A DNA stretch of 64,000 nucleotides from Candidatus Enterococcus ferrettii (GTDB lineage Bacteria > Bacillota > Bacilli > Lactobacillales > Enterococcaceae), in assembly GCF_017377655.1 (NCBI RefSeq), contig NZ_JAFREL010000069.1, positions 1 to 64,000 on the forward strand, given 5' to 3'. Every line of letters begins with the position of its first letter. Within the stretch, counting starts at the first letter, position 1. The translations under genes were made by a program, and so were the position numbers. This document shows positions 41,172 to 49,457 of the stretch, piece after piece. Below the pieces are notes generated by a model, which saw only the letters and a program-made list of their open reading frames with translations, made no database searches and was not told where the DNA came from.

Positions 41172-42443
41172 ATGTTTGAAGCAGTAAACAAAGGGTTCCA
41201 ATGGTTTACGGGATTAGGTAGTAATGGGATTTTATGTGTGGCCTTGCTGATTATTGGACTGGTTTTAGGGTTGAAAGTTGGGGATGCCGTCCGTTCAGCA
41301 TTGACCGCCACGGTTGGTTTCATTGGATTGAACTTAACTGTAGATATGCTGATCGCACAAATGTCACCGGCGACCCTGTCTATGGTTGAACGAATGAACT
41401 GGAATTTGGACGTTGTAGACGTCGGCTGGGGATTAATGGGAATGGCCTGGGGACAACCTGGTTCGGGAATGGTAATTATCGCATTAATTGCAACGAATAT
41501 TGCACTGATTTTCTTAAACTTCACAAAGACATTAATGGTAGACTTTTGGAATTATTGGTCTTTTGCAGCAAGTGCGGCTTTAATTTATGGAGCAACCGGC
41601 AACATGATCTTTACTGTACTAGCAGGTTGCATTTACATGGCTGTTTCTTTGAAATGGGCGGACAAAATGGCGCCAATTTACCAAGAATTTTATGGTATTC
41701 CAGGTTGTAGTTGGCCAACAGGGGCGATTATTGCTCCGGCTATGATTGGGATTCCAGTTGTAAAACTGATTCAAAAAATTCCTGGCATCAAAAATGTCAA
41801 AGCCGATCCAGAAACCATGCAGGAGAAAATGGGGATCTTTGGCGAACCGATTGTTATTGGGGCTGTCTTAGGGATGTTGATTGGTTTTATCGCCGGTTAC
41901 GATGTTCGACAAATCCTGTTGTTAGGTTTCAATATGGCAGCGGTAATGATTCTATTACCACGGATGATCCAAATCATGATGGAAGGTTTAATCTCTATTT
42001 CCGACCAAGCGAAAATCTTTACAGCGAAATATATGAAGGGCCGTGAAGTTTGGATTGGGATTGATGCTTCTACTATTATGGGAAATCCAGCAACCATGTC
42101 AGCGATTTTGATCATGACACCAATCGTTACTTTTATGTCGATTATTCCTGGGAATAGAATGCTGGCGACCGCTTCATTAGTAGCCGTTCCATGGTTCATT
42201 ATCGGGATTACCGCCTTTGCTAAGGAAAATATTTTGCACATTTGTATGTCCGTATTTGTAGTATTTGCCATTTATTTCTGGTGTGCCACTGCAATGGCCG
42301 GAGCGCATACACACATTGCTGAAATTGTAGGCTTTGAATTTCCAGAAGGTACAAGCTTAATTAGCAGTCTGTCAGAAGGAGGTAACCCAATTACCTTCAT
42401 AATGTATAAAATTCTTGATCTTTTAGGCTTCGTAAACTATTAA
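41172..42443 (+). CDS. PTS EIIC component, galactitol family (GatC-like)
   Basis: 423 residues with about 10 to 12 membrane helices and the EIIC-Gat pattern: GSNGILCVALLIIGLVLGLKVGDAVRSALTATVGF-type start, MAWGQPGSGMV, and the late ATAMAGAHTHIAEIVGF, where a conserved His-rich turn binds substrate. It carries and phosphorylates the substrate with IIA and IIB. Members take galactitol, D-arabitol and other polyols, and some may take sugar acids; substrate not fixed by sequence. Confidence 0.88.
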   Translation: MFEAVNKGFQWFTGLGSNGILCVALLIIGLVLGLKVGDAVRSALTATVGFIGLNLTVDMLIAQMSPATLSMVERMNWNLDVVDVGWGLMGMAWGQPGSGMVIIALIATNIALIFLNFTKTLMVDFWNYWSFAASAALIYGATGNMIFTVLAGCIYMAVSLKWADKMAPIYQEFYGIPGCSWPTGAIIAPAMIGIPVVKLIQKIPGIKNVKADPETMQEKMGIFGEPIVIGAVLGMLIGFIAGYDVRQILLLGFNMAAVMILLPRMIQIMMEGLISISDQAKIFTAKYMKGREVWIGIDASTIMGNPATMSAILIMTPIVTFMSIIPGNRMLATASLVAVPWFIIGITAFAKENILHICMSVFVVFAIYFWCATAMAGAHTHIAEIVGFEFPEGTSLISSLSEGGNPITFIMYKILDLLGFVNY

Positions 42444-42561
42444 CGACAGGACTAAAAACAAGAATTAGGTTGTTCAGTCAAGACAGTTTTTATAGTAGGA
42501 TTATAAATGAATAGTAACTGTCATTTATAACTACTAAAATCTGTTGAGGAGGTAAAACACT

Positions 42562-45528
42562 ATGAAATCATCCGATTATACGCGCATGTTGCAGATGATT
42601 GACTCTGAAGATGCAAAAAATCCCTATACAGATCAAGAACTGGCTGAACATTTAAAGCTTTCTCGGAGTAGCGTGACTACCATGAGAAAAAAAGCAGGTA
42701 TTGAAAATTCCAGAGAACGACGAGAGGTTGTTTTGTTAAGAGCAATTTTGACTTTTTTGGAAGCGGAACCAACGATCAGCATGAATCAACTGACTAAACG
42801 GTTAGTTGATTCAGGTTATCGAATTACTTTAAACAGCATTATCAATTTTGTTGAACAGCAAAATATATCTGTCGATACTGGGAAGCAAGCTGCATCGCCG
42901 CAAATAATCAAGAACGAGGCCTTTGCGGGAATCATCGGTGCGCAACGCAGTCTGAGTATTCAGGTGGAGCAAGCCAAAGCGGCTGTAATGTATCCACCAA
43001 TCGGTCTTCATACATTGATTGTTGGGGAGACTGGGGTTGGGAAGAGTGTTCTAGCTGAAGCTATGTACAAATTTGCTTTGTTCAGCAAGCAGTTAGAGCC
43101 AAAGGATATGCCCTTTGTCGAGCTAAACTGTGCAGATTATGCTGAGAATCCTCAACTATTGAATGCGCAGCTTTTCGGCTATCAACGAGGAGCCTTTACG
43201 GGGGCTGACGAAGATCGCGAAGGATTAATCAGTCATGCCAATGGCGGTATTCTATTTCTTGATGAGGTGCATCGCATGCCGCCAGATGGACAGGAGATGC
43301 TGTTTCAATTAATTGATAAGGGTGTTTATCGTCGGCTGGGAGATCAGAAGACGCGAAATGCCCAAGTCATGATTATTGCTGCAACGACTGAAGACATAGA
43401 AACGAACTTGCTGGATACTTTCCGACGCCGTATTCCAATGACAATAGCCATTCCAGCTCTATCAATGCGTGGAATCGATGAGAAATATGATATTATCATG
43501 ACTTTTTTTCATCAAGAAGCACTGCGAGTAAATCGCGAAATTGTGATAACTTCTGATGCCATGCGCAGACTATTATCTTTGCACTATCCCGGAAACGTTG
43601 GTGAGCTGAGAAGTAAAATTCAGGTGGCTTGCGCCAAAGGGTACTTGGCTTGTATGCATAAAGCAGGAATCAATGTTCGTATTTTGATTGATCGCGAGAC
43701 GCTGGTTATCTCCCATCAGCAGCTACAGGAAACCGAAGCACCCTCCAAAGAAATGGATACCTTTACTGCAAATGATTTAGTTGTTTCTCCAACCGATGAA
43801 GCAATTGTTCCAGAATTAAAAATTAAAGATCCGAATGAATTCTCTGATGGTTTGTACCGGATTATTGAAACAGAATATGAAAAACTTCAAGACAATGATT
43901 TTTCAGAAAAAGATATCAATTCTATCATTTGGAAGCTGATGGAAAAGAAAATTTCCCGTTACATCAGTAACATTCAAACCGATAAGAATGTGAATCAAAT
44001 CACGGATAATATCCAAACGATCGTGGAAGAAGATTTGCTGAAAATGGTAGAAGAGATGCTGAAGGTTGCTAAGGAAGAGCTAGGTGAGATTGATAAGTCC
44101 TTGCTTTTTTGCTTAGCGACACACTTCAACGCCTCAATTGAGCGCATTCGCCGCGGAGAACGGATTTTAAATCCAAACTTATCTAATGTGAAGAAACATT
44201 ACCCTAAAGAATTTCAGCTGGCTTATAAAATGGCAGGCTTGGCAAAACAATACATCGGGATGGAGCTGCCGGATGAAGAAATCGGCTTTATCGCTATGTA
44301 CCTGTCCGCTACTAACAGTGGAAACGTTCGTTACGGTGAGGCAATTGGAGTTATCGTTGTTACGCATGGTCGAGTGGCAGCAGAAATGGTTGCAGTGGCG
44401 AATGAGCTGATGGGCAAATCTCATTTGACCTCACTTTGTATTAGTTTAGACGAAAGTCCCCGTTCGATATACAACCGCCTGCTAGAGCAGGTGAAAAAGA
44501 ATAATCAAGGTCGAGGCGTACTGATCTTAGTAGATATGGGTTCGCCAGAAACCTTCGGCAGTGAAATCGGGATGGAGCTGGGCATTGAGGTTCGAACAGT
44601 TACTCGGGTAGATACGTTAATGGTACTAGATGCGATTCGCAAAACGCAGCTGGTAGATATGGATATAGATGAAGTAGCTGAATCCTTGATTAAGAACCAG
44701 CAAAATGTCGTTTTGAAGAAGCAGACAACCGCTGAGCCAAAACGACTTGCTTTTGTTTTTTTCTGTCTAACCGGTGAAGGCTGCGCCCAGTATTTGTACA
44801 AGCACCTCAACCAAGAAATTAGCACCTTAGCACCTTCCATTGCGTTTATCTTTCTAAGTTTATTAACCGACCAGCCGCTAGACGTTCAAATTGCTGAAGT
44901 GAAAAAGGATTACCACATCTTAGGAATGGCTGGTTCTCTTGATGCCGATATAGGAGATATTCCCTTGTTTCTAATGCCAGAAATGCATCAAACAGGAGCG
45001 CTGGAACGCTTCATGTTACGACTAAAAAAACGACAAATGCTGTTACCAGCAAAACAAACTGACATGTTGCCGATTAGCAGCCAATCGCTAATTTTCATGG
45101 ATCAGGATTTTCATACCAAGGAAGCCGCGATTCAATTTTTAGCGAACCAGCTAGTGGCTCAAGGTTACGTGAAGTCGAATTTTATTCATACGGTGATCGA
45201 AAGAGAAGACATGGTACCAACTTGTTTAGAAACCGGCGTAGCGATTCCTCATGGCTATTTTTCTGAGGTGATTAAACCGCAAATAGCGATTTTATTGCCG
45301 CGAAAACCAATTCCTTGGGGAAATCAAGCGCTCGCGAAGGTCGTTTTGTTGTTAGCTTTTACTGAAGAGACCAGTCCAATTTTCAGTCAGGTTTACTCGG
45401 TCATCTCAGACAAGCAAACAGTGGAGGAATTAACCAATTTACAAAACAAAGAAGAAATTCAAACCTGTTTAGATCCTTTTTATTCAAGGCCACGGAAATT
45501 GGCAAAACAGACTGTCGATGATTCATAA
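42562..45528 (+). CDS. LevR-like sigma-54 activator with PTS regulatory domains
   Basis: 988 residues: N-terminal helix-turn-helix (about 20 to 100); AAA+ sigma-54 activator with Walker A GETGVGKS (about 155 to 162), GAFTGA loop (about 210) and Walker B GGILFLDEVHRMP; PRD with His521 in ATHFNASIERIRRGE; EIIA-Man-like domain with His602 in VVTHGRVAAEM; GatB-like EIIB with FCLTGEGCAQ; and a C-terminal fructose-type EIIA with His897 in GVAIPHGYF. It should open the promoter at 39188 when its PTS is dephosphorylated by substrate transport. LevR itself ends in a second PRD, so the EIIA end is different. Confidence 0.88.
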   Translation: MKSSDYTRMLQMIDSEDAKNPYTDQELAEHLKLSRSSVTTMRKKAGIENSRERREVVLLRAILTFLEAEPTISMNQLTKRLVDSGYRITLNSIINFVEQQNISVDTGKQAASPQIIKNEAFAGIIGAQRSLSIQVEQAKAAVMYPPIGLHTLIVGETGVGKSVLAEAMYKFALFSKQLEPKDMPFVELNCADYAENPQLLNAQLFGYQRGAFTGADEDREGLISHANGGILFLDEVHRMPPDGQEMLFQLIDKGVYRRLGDQKTRNAQVMIIAATTEDIETNLLDTFRRRIPMTIAIPALSMRGIDEKYDIIMTFFHQEALRVNREIVITSDAMRRLLSLHYPGNVGELRSKIQVACAKGYLACMHKAGINVRILIDRETLVISHQQLQETEAPSKEMDTFTANDLVVSPTDEAIVPELKIKDPNEFSDGLYRIIETEYEKLQDNDFSEKDINSIIWKLMEKKISRYISNIQTDKNVNQITDNIQTIVEEDLLKMVEEMLKVAKEELGEIDKSLLFCLATHFNASIERIRRGERILNPNLSNVKKHYPKEFQLAYKMAGLAKQYIGMELPDEEIGFIAMYLSATNSGNVRYGEAIGVIVVTHGRVAAEMVAVANELMGKSHLTSLCISLDESPRSIYNRLLEQVKKNNQGRGVLILVDMGSPETFGSEIGMELGIEVRTVTRVDTLMVLDAIRKTQLVDMDIDEVAESLIKNQQNVVLKKQTTAEPKRLAFVFFCLTGEGCAQYLYKHLNQEISTLAPSIAFIFLSLLTDQPLDVQIAEVKKDYHILGMAGSLDADIGDIPLFLMPEMHQTGALERFMLRLKKRQMLLPAKQTDMLPISSQSLIFMDQDFHTKEAAIQFLANQLVAQGYVKSNFIHTVIEREDMVPTCLETGVAIPHGYFSEVIKPQIAILLPRKPIPWGNQALAKVVLLLAFTEETSPIFSQVYSVISDKQTVEELTNLQNKEEIQTCLDPFYSRPRKLAKQTVDDS

Positions 45529-45565
45529 GAATCAACCAAAAATTGAAAAGGGATGAGAATACAAC

Positions 45566-46798
45566 ATGAAATTTGAAACGTTGAAAATGGCAGAAGGCTT
45601 AGGCAATGAGTTTGTTGTCGCAACTTATTATATGCGCTCAGAAAAGGAACCCGATCTTTATGACTGGGTCAAATTAGTAGCTGCTGACCAAAGTGCCGGC
45701 ACCTGGACTCATGTAGAAGGCGAAACACCTGAAGTAATTGAAAAATATGGCGCGAAGGTAGTGGGTGTTTATCCAATGTCAGACGGTATTTCTTGTGTAG
45801 CACGAGTAGCTTATCCAACTGCCAATTTTCCGGCATACATGGCAATGGTTATCAGTACCGTAGCGGGAAATGTTTTAGCTCAAGATGGTATTCGCTTAGT
45901 TGACATTGAATTTCCTGATGCCATGCTGGAAGAATTTACTGGGCCATTAATGGGGGTCAGCGGTATTCGAAACCTGTTAGGTGTCCACGATCGACCATTA
46001 GTCGGTGCAATCTTGAAGCCTTGCATTGGTGTTCCACCAGAAGCGAGTGCTGCCGGGGCGGCCAAAGCAGCCCTAGGTGGAGCAGATGTCATTAAGGACG
46101 ATGAATTATTAAGTGATCCGGTTTATTCACCAATGGTAGATCGAGTAAAAACAGTCATGGCACATTTGAAGGAAGTTGGCAAAGATCAATCCACCTTGTA
46201 CGCAGTGAATATCACTGGTTTAAATGTTGTAGATCGTGCCAAAGCAGCGATTGATGCCGGCGCTAACTCCATCATGGTGAACTATAACGCATTAGGCTGG
46301 GCAGCCACAGAAGACTTAGTTCGCTTTCTAAAAAAAGAAAATATTAAGATTCCAATCTTTGGCCATTGTGCTGGAGCCGGTGCGTATTACCGCTCCCAAA
46401 ACAATGGAATGTCAGCAGCCTTAAGCTGTGGAAAATTACCACGGATTATGGGCATGGATATGCCGTTAGTTTATCCAGACAGCGGACGTTTTGGCACAAC
46501 TACGGATGAATTAGTGGAAACGCATAGTGCCTTGTCTACTCCTATGAAGAAGATTGAACCAGCCTTTACCACAGTTGCTGGTGGGGTTCATCCCGGCAGT
46601 ATTGAGTACCTGATGAACCTGTTAGGCAACGAAACAATCCTAATGGCAGGTGGCGGAATTTACGGACACCCGGCTGGAGCAGTTTCAGGAGCCAAAGCGT
46701 TATTGCAGGCAATCGAAGCAGTCATGGCAGAGGTATCCGTTACCGAAGCAGCCAATACCCACGAAGAGTTAGATCAAGCACTGAAATTCTGGAGTTAA
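45566..46798 (+). CDS. RuBisCO-like protein (RLP)
   Basis: 410 residues with the RuBisCO large-subunit fold. AILKPCIGVPPE aligns with the KPK loop (Lys151 equals Lys175; the Lys177 position is Cys). GGADVIKDDE holds the carbamylated Lys177 and metal ligands Asp179 and Glu180 (201, 203, 204 in RuBisCO). FGHCAGAGAYYR has the His294 equivalent, His267; AGGGIYGHPAGAVSGA is the late phosphate loop. RLPs of this kind act as isomerases, enolases or keto-acid-phosphate decarboxylases/transcarboxylases such as OiaX and OiaT of isoapionate catabolism. Operon context (kinase-type import, dehydrogenase) suits the last group. It is not a carbon-fixing enzyme. Confidence 0.9.
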   Translation: MKFETLKMAEGLGNEFVVATYYMRSEKEPDLYDWVKLVAADQSAGTWTHVEGETPEVIEKYGAKVVGVYPMSDGISCVARVAYPTANFPAYMAMVISTVAGNVLAQDGIRLVDIEFPDAMLEEFTGPLMGVSGIRNLLGVHDRPLVGAILKPCIGVPPEASAAGAAKAALGGADVIKDDELLSDPVYSPMVDRVKTVMAHLKEVGKDQSTLYAVNITGLNVVDRAKAAIDAGANSIMVNYNALGWAATEDLVRFLKKENIKIPIFGHCAGAGAYYRSQNNGMSAALSCGKLPRIMGMDMPLVYPDSGRFGTTTDELVETHSALSTPMKKIEPAFTTVAGGVHPGSIEYLMNLLGNETILMAGGGIYGHPAGAVSGAKALLQAIEAVMAEVSVTEAANTHEELDQALKFWS

Positions 46799-46811
46799 GA
46801 AAATAAAGCAC

Positions 46812-46838
46812 GTGGACAAGGGGCAACCCTTTGTCCAC
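46812..46838 (+). other. Strong hairpin after the RLP gene
   Basis: GTGGACAA at 46812-46819 pairs with TTGTCCAC at 46831-46838, extended by a G-rich/C-rich inner stem to 12 pairs with a CAA loop. No T-run follows, so it may protect the mRNA 3' end or act as a weak terminator. Confidence 0.65.
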
Positions 46839-46872
46839 AATCCAAATAGCTGATAGATGAAGTGAAAATGAT

Positions 46873-47197
46873 TACCATAATACGAATTAGGATGTCAGTC
46901 CAACTTTTCGCAGAATCAAAAATCACAAACGTATATTAAAAGTCACCACCCAATCAAGAGTTAAAAAGTTTAGTTGGATGATATACGTGGTGAAAATCAG
47001 ACTCATTTTTCCACAAAAAAATGAATACCATAATACGAATTAGGATGTCAGTCCAACTTTTCGCAGAATCAAAAATCACAAACGTATATTAAAAGTCACC
47101 ACCCAATCAAGAGTTAAAAAGTCTAGTTGGATGATACACGTGATGAGAATCAAACTCATTTTTCCTCAAGAAAAATGAATACTACAATACGAATTAG
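46873..47197 (+). repeat. 154-bp tandem duplication forming the leader of the dehydrogenase operon
   Basis: 46873-47026 and 47027-47180 are two copies, each beginning ACCATAATACGAATTA. The first 100 or so bases are identical, and the roughly eight differences lie in the last third. A third, 17-base partial copy (47181-47197) runs into the ribosome site AGGGGG. Each unit contains CCAACT and AGTTGG, which can pair. No protein is encoded. Confidence 0.9.
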
Positions 47198-47208
47198 GGG
47201 GAATTTCG

Positions 47209-48216
47209 TTGGAAAGCAAGATCTCGAAAGAAACGATGTTAGAACTCTATCGGGTGATGATCCGCATTCGGGCTTTTGAAAATGAAGCCATTGAATTGGC
47301 GAAAGCCAACATCACTCGGGCAGCAGTCCACACCTACAACGGGGAAGAAGCCATTGCTGTAGGCGTGTGTGCCCATTTAAGTAATAAAGACTATATCACC
47401 TCTACCCACCGCGGTCATGGTCACTGTATTGCTAAAGGGGCCGATTTGCGCCGCATGTTCGCTGAACTGATGGGACGAGAAACCGGCTACTGCAAAGGAA
47501 AAGGCGGCTCCATGCATATTGCTGACTTAGCTACCGGAAATCTGGGAGCCAACGGGATTGTTGGTGGCGGAATTCCAATGGCGATGGGCGCAGGTCTAGG
47601 TCAACAGGTTGCTCATGAACCAAACTTGACCGTTTCCTTCTTCGGAGATGGTGCCTCCAATGAAGGCTCCTTTCATGAAGCATTAAATATGGCCTCCATC
47701 TGGAATTTGCCAGTGGTCTTCATTTGTGAAAATAACAAATTTGGCATTTCAACCTCTACTGAAAAATCGATGAATATCGAACGAATTTCGGACCGGGCGA
47801 AGGCTTATGGAATCAAAGGATTAACGGTTGATGGAAATGATTTAGTGGACGTTTATCAAACCTTTGCCGAAATCAAAGAAGAAGTTTTAGCAGGCAAAGG
47901 ACCTGTATTGCTGGAAATGGATACCTACCGCATGTCTGGCCATTACTTTGGGGACAGCGAAAATTATCGCAACCGCGAGGATGTCGAAAAATGGAAAGAT
48001 AAAGATCCGATTGTCCGCTGTGAACAGCGTTTAGTCAAGGTACATGGCGTAAGCGAAGAAGCTTTGAAAGCTATTCAAAAAGAAGAAGAAAAACTGGTAC
48101 TGGCAGCTTCTGAACAGGCCAAGCTAGATCCTGAGCCGGCGGTTGAAGATATCATGAATGATTTATACGATCCAACCTTTGAAGAAATCGAATGGAAAGT
48201 CTTTTCCAAAGGATAG
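47209..48216 (+). CDS. Thiamine-dependent dehydrogenase E1 alpha (AcoA/PdhA type)
   Basis: 335 residues. FFGDGASNEGSFHEALNMAS and the following ENN form the thiamine-diphosphate motif (Gly about 146), with STHRGHGHCIAKG and CKGKGGSMHI as earlier substrate and cofactor loops. Together with the beta chain it decarboxylates or cleaves a 2-oxoacid or acetoin and passes the acyl group to lipoyl. The KGGSMH and absence of the long N-terminal extension of PdhA lean toward acetoin-dehydrogenase-like enzymes. TTG 47209 with AGGGGG upstream. Confidence 0.88.
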   Translation: MESKISKETMLELYRVMIRIRAFENEAIELAKANITRAAVHTYNGEEAIAVGVCAHLSNKDYITSTHRGHGHCIAKGADLRRMFAELMGRETGYCKGKGGSMHIADLATGNLGANGIVGGGIPMAMGAGLGQQVAHEPNLTVSFFGDGASNEGSFHEALNMASIWNLPVVFICENNKFGISTSTEKSMNIERISDRAKAYGIKGLTVDGNDLVDVYQTFAEIKEEVLAGKGPVLLEMDTYRMSGHYFGDSENYRNREDVEKWKDKDPIVRCEQRLVKVHGVSEEALKAIQKEEEKLVLAASEQAKLDPEPAVEDIMNDLYDPTFEEIEWKVFSKG

Positions 48217-48229
48217 GAAGGAGATTAAT

Positions 48230-49201
48230 ATGCGGAAACTTTCAATGCGTCAGGCGGTCAATGAAGCACTGCACATTGCCTTTAACAGTGATAAAAATGT
48301 ATTTACTATCGGGGAGGATATCGCTGTTTACGGTGGTCAGCTGCGATGCAGTTACGATTTATTAGATAATTTTGGCGGTGAACGGGTGAGAGATACCCCG
48401 ATCTCCGAGGTAGCGATTGTCGGAGCAGGTATCGGCTCAGCTATGATCGGTCGCCGACCAATTGTTGAATTGTCTTATATGGATTTTATCGGCGTTTGTT
48501 TCGATCAAATTCTTAATCAAGCAGCTAAAATGCGGTATATGTATGGCGGACGAGTGAGTATTCCATTAGTCATTCGCACGCAATGTGGTGCTGGACTAGG
48601 AAACGGTGCTCAGCATTCCCAATCATTAGAAAATATTTTGTCTCACGTACCAGGTATTCGGGTCGTAATGCCATCCAATGCTTACGATGCCAAGGGACTG
48701 CTGCTGCGGGCGATTCGCGATAACAATCCAGTGGTTTTTGTGGAACACAAAGCACTGTACAAACGTAAATGTGAAGTGCCAGAAGAACCTTATGAAGTCA
48801 GCTACGAAAGTGAAGTCAAGGAAGCTGGCGATGACATTACCTTGATTGCTTACTCAGCTATGGTGGATGTTGCATTAAAAGCAGCCAAAAAGCTGAAGGA
48901 AGAAGGCATCAGTGCCGAAGTCATTGATGTGAAGAGTATCGAACCGTTAGATATGCAGCCGATTCTAAAATCAGTTGAAAAAACCGGTCATGCGGTGATC
49001 GTTCATGAAGCGGTTAAAAAATCTGGCTTTGGCGGCGAAATAGCCACTCAAATCCAAGAGTTTGCCTTCGAGCATTTAAAGAAACCCGTTTTGCGAGTAA
49101 CTGCCCCTGATGTGCCAGTACCATTTGCTCGTAATTTAGAAGTTGCTTATGTGCCAAATGAGGAACAAGTAATGGAAGCTGTCAGGGCCACATTGAAATA
49201 G
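48230..49201 (+). CDS. Thiamine-dependent dehydrogenase E1 beta
   Basis: 323 residues, transketolase-like pyrimidine-binding and C-terminal domains: TIGEDIAVYGG, ISEVAIVGAGIGSAMIG, RTQCGAGLGNGAQHSQSLE (the His of HSQ-type active site) and VDVKSIEPLD. It makes the alpha2beta2 E1 with the preceding gene. AAGGAGATTAAT precedes ATG 48230; only 13 bases separate the genes. Confidence 0.92.
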   Translation: MRKLSMRQAVNEALHIAFNSDKNVFTIGEDIAVYGGQLRCSYDLLDNFGGERVRDTPISEVAIVGAGIGSAMIGRRPIVELSYMDFIGVCFDQILNQAAKMRYMYGGRVSIPLVIRTQCGAGLGNGAQHSQSLENILSHVPGIRVVMPSNAYDAKGLLLRAIRDNNPVVFVEHKALYKRKCEVPEEPYEVSYESEVKEAGDDITLIAYSAMVDVALKAAKKLKEEGISAEVIDVKSIEPLDMQPILKSVEKTGHAVIVHEAVKKSGFGGEIATQIQEFAFEHLKKPVLRVTAPDVPVPFARNLEVAYVPNEEQVMEAVRATLK

Positions 49202-49214
49202 AGGAGGACTATTG

Positions 49215-49457
49215 ATGAAAAAAGAAGTAATTATGCCAAAAATTGGCTTAGATATGGACGAAGGAACGATTCTTACTTGGTACAAAAAAGTCGGTGATCC
49301 GGTTAAAAAAGGAGAAATCTTATTAGAAATCGAAACCGATAAAGCAACCACCGATGTAGAATCAGCCGTTGATGGCACCTTAGTGGAAATAGTCGAGGAA
49401 GAAGACGAAACTGTCGATATCGGTGAAACGATTGCGTGGATTGAAGTCGATGAGTAG
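49215..49457 (+). CDS. Stand-alone lipoyl-domain protein
   Basis: 80 residues forming one biotinyl/lipoyl domain and nothing else. The lipoylated Lys is in EIETDKATTDVES, at the usual hairpin turn, with the second half ending GETIAWIEVDE. In ordinary E2 chains this domain is the N-terminus of a long multidomain protein; here the gene stops and the catalytic core starts in another frame at 49450, overlapping by 8 bases. It should swing acyl groups between E1, E2 and E3 as a free carrier. GAGGAGG upstream. Confidence 0.9.
   Translation: MKKEVIMPKIGLDMDEGTILTWYKKVGDPVKKGEILLEIETDKATTDVESAVDGTLVEIVEEEDETVDIGETIAWIEVDE

Noticed and set aside
45566..46798. True RuBisCO for carbon fixation
   Set aside because: No small subunit or phosphoribulokinase, and the Lys177 position of the KPK loop is Cys; the protein is shorter than form I large subunits.
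46873..47197. CRISPR or clustered repeat array
   Set aside because: Only two full 154-bp units in direct contact with no spacers; a tandem duplication explains it.
49423..49450. Longer start of the E2 core gene giving nine extra residues
   Set aside because: No ribosome site fits it and it lies in the lipoyl gene; ATG 49450 overlaps the lipoyl stop in the usual coupled way.
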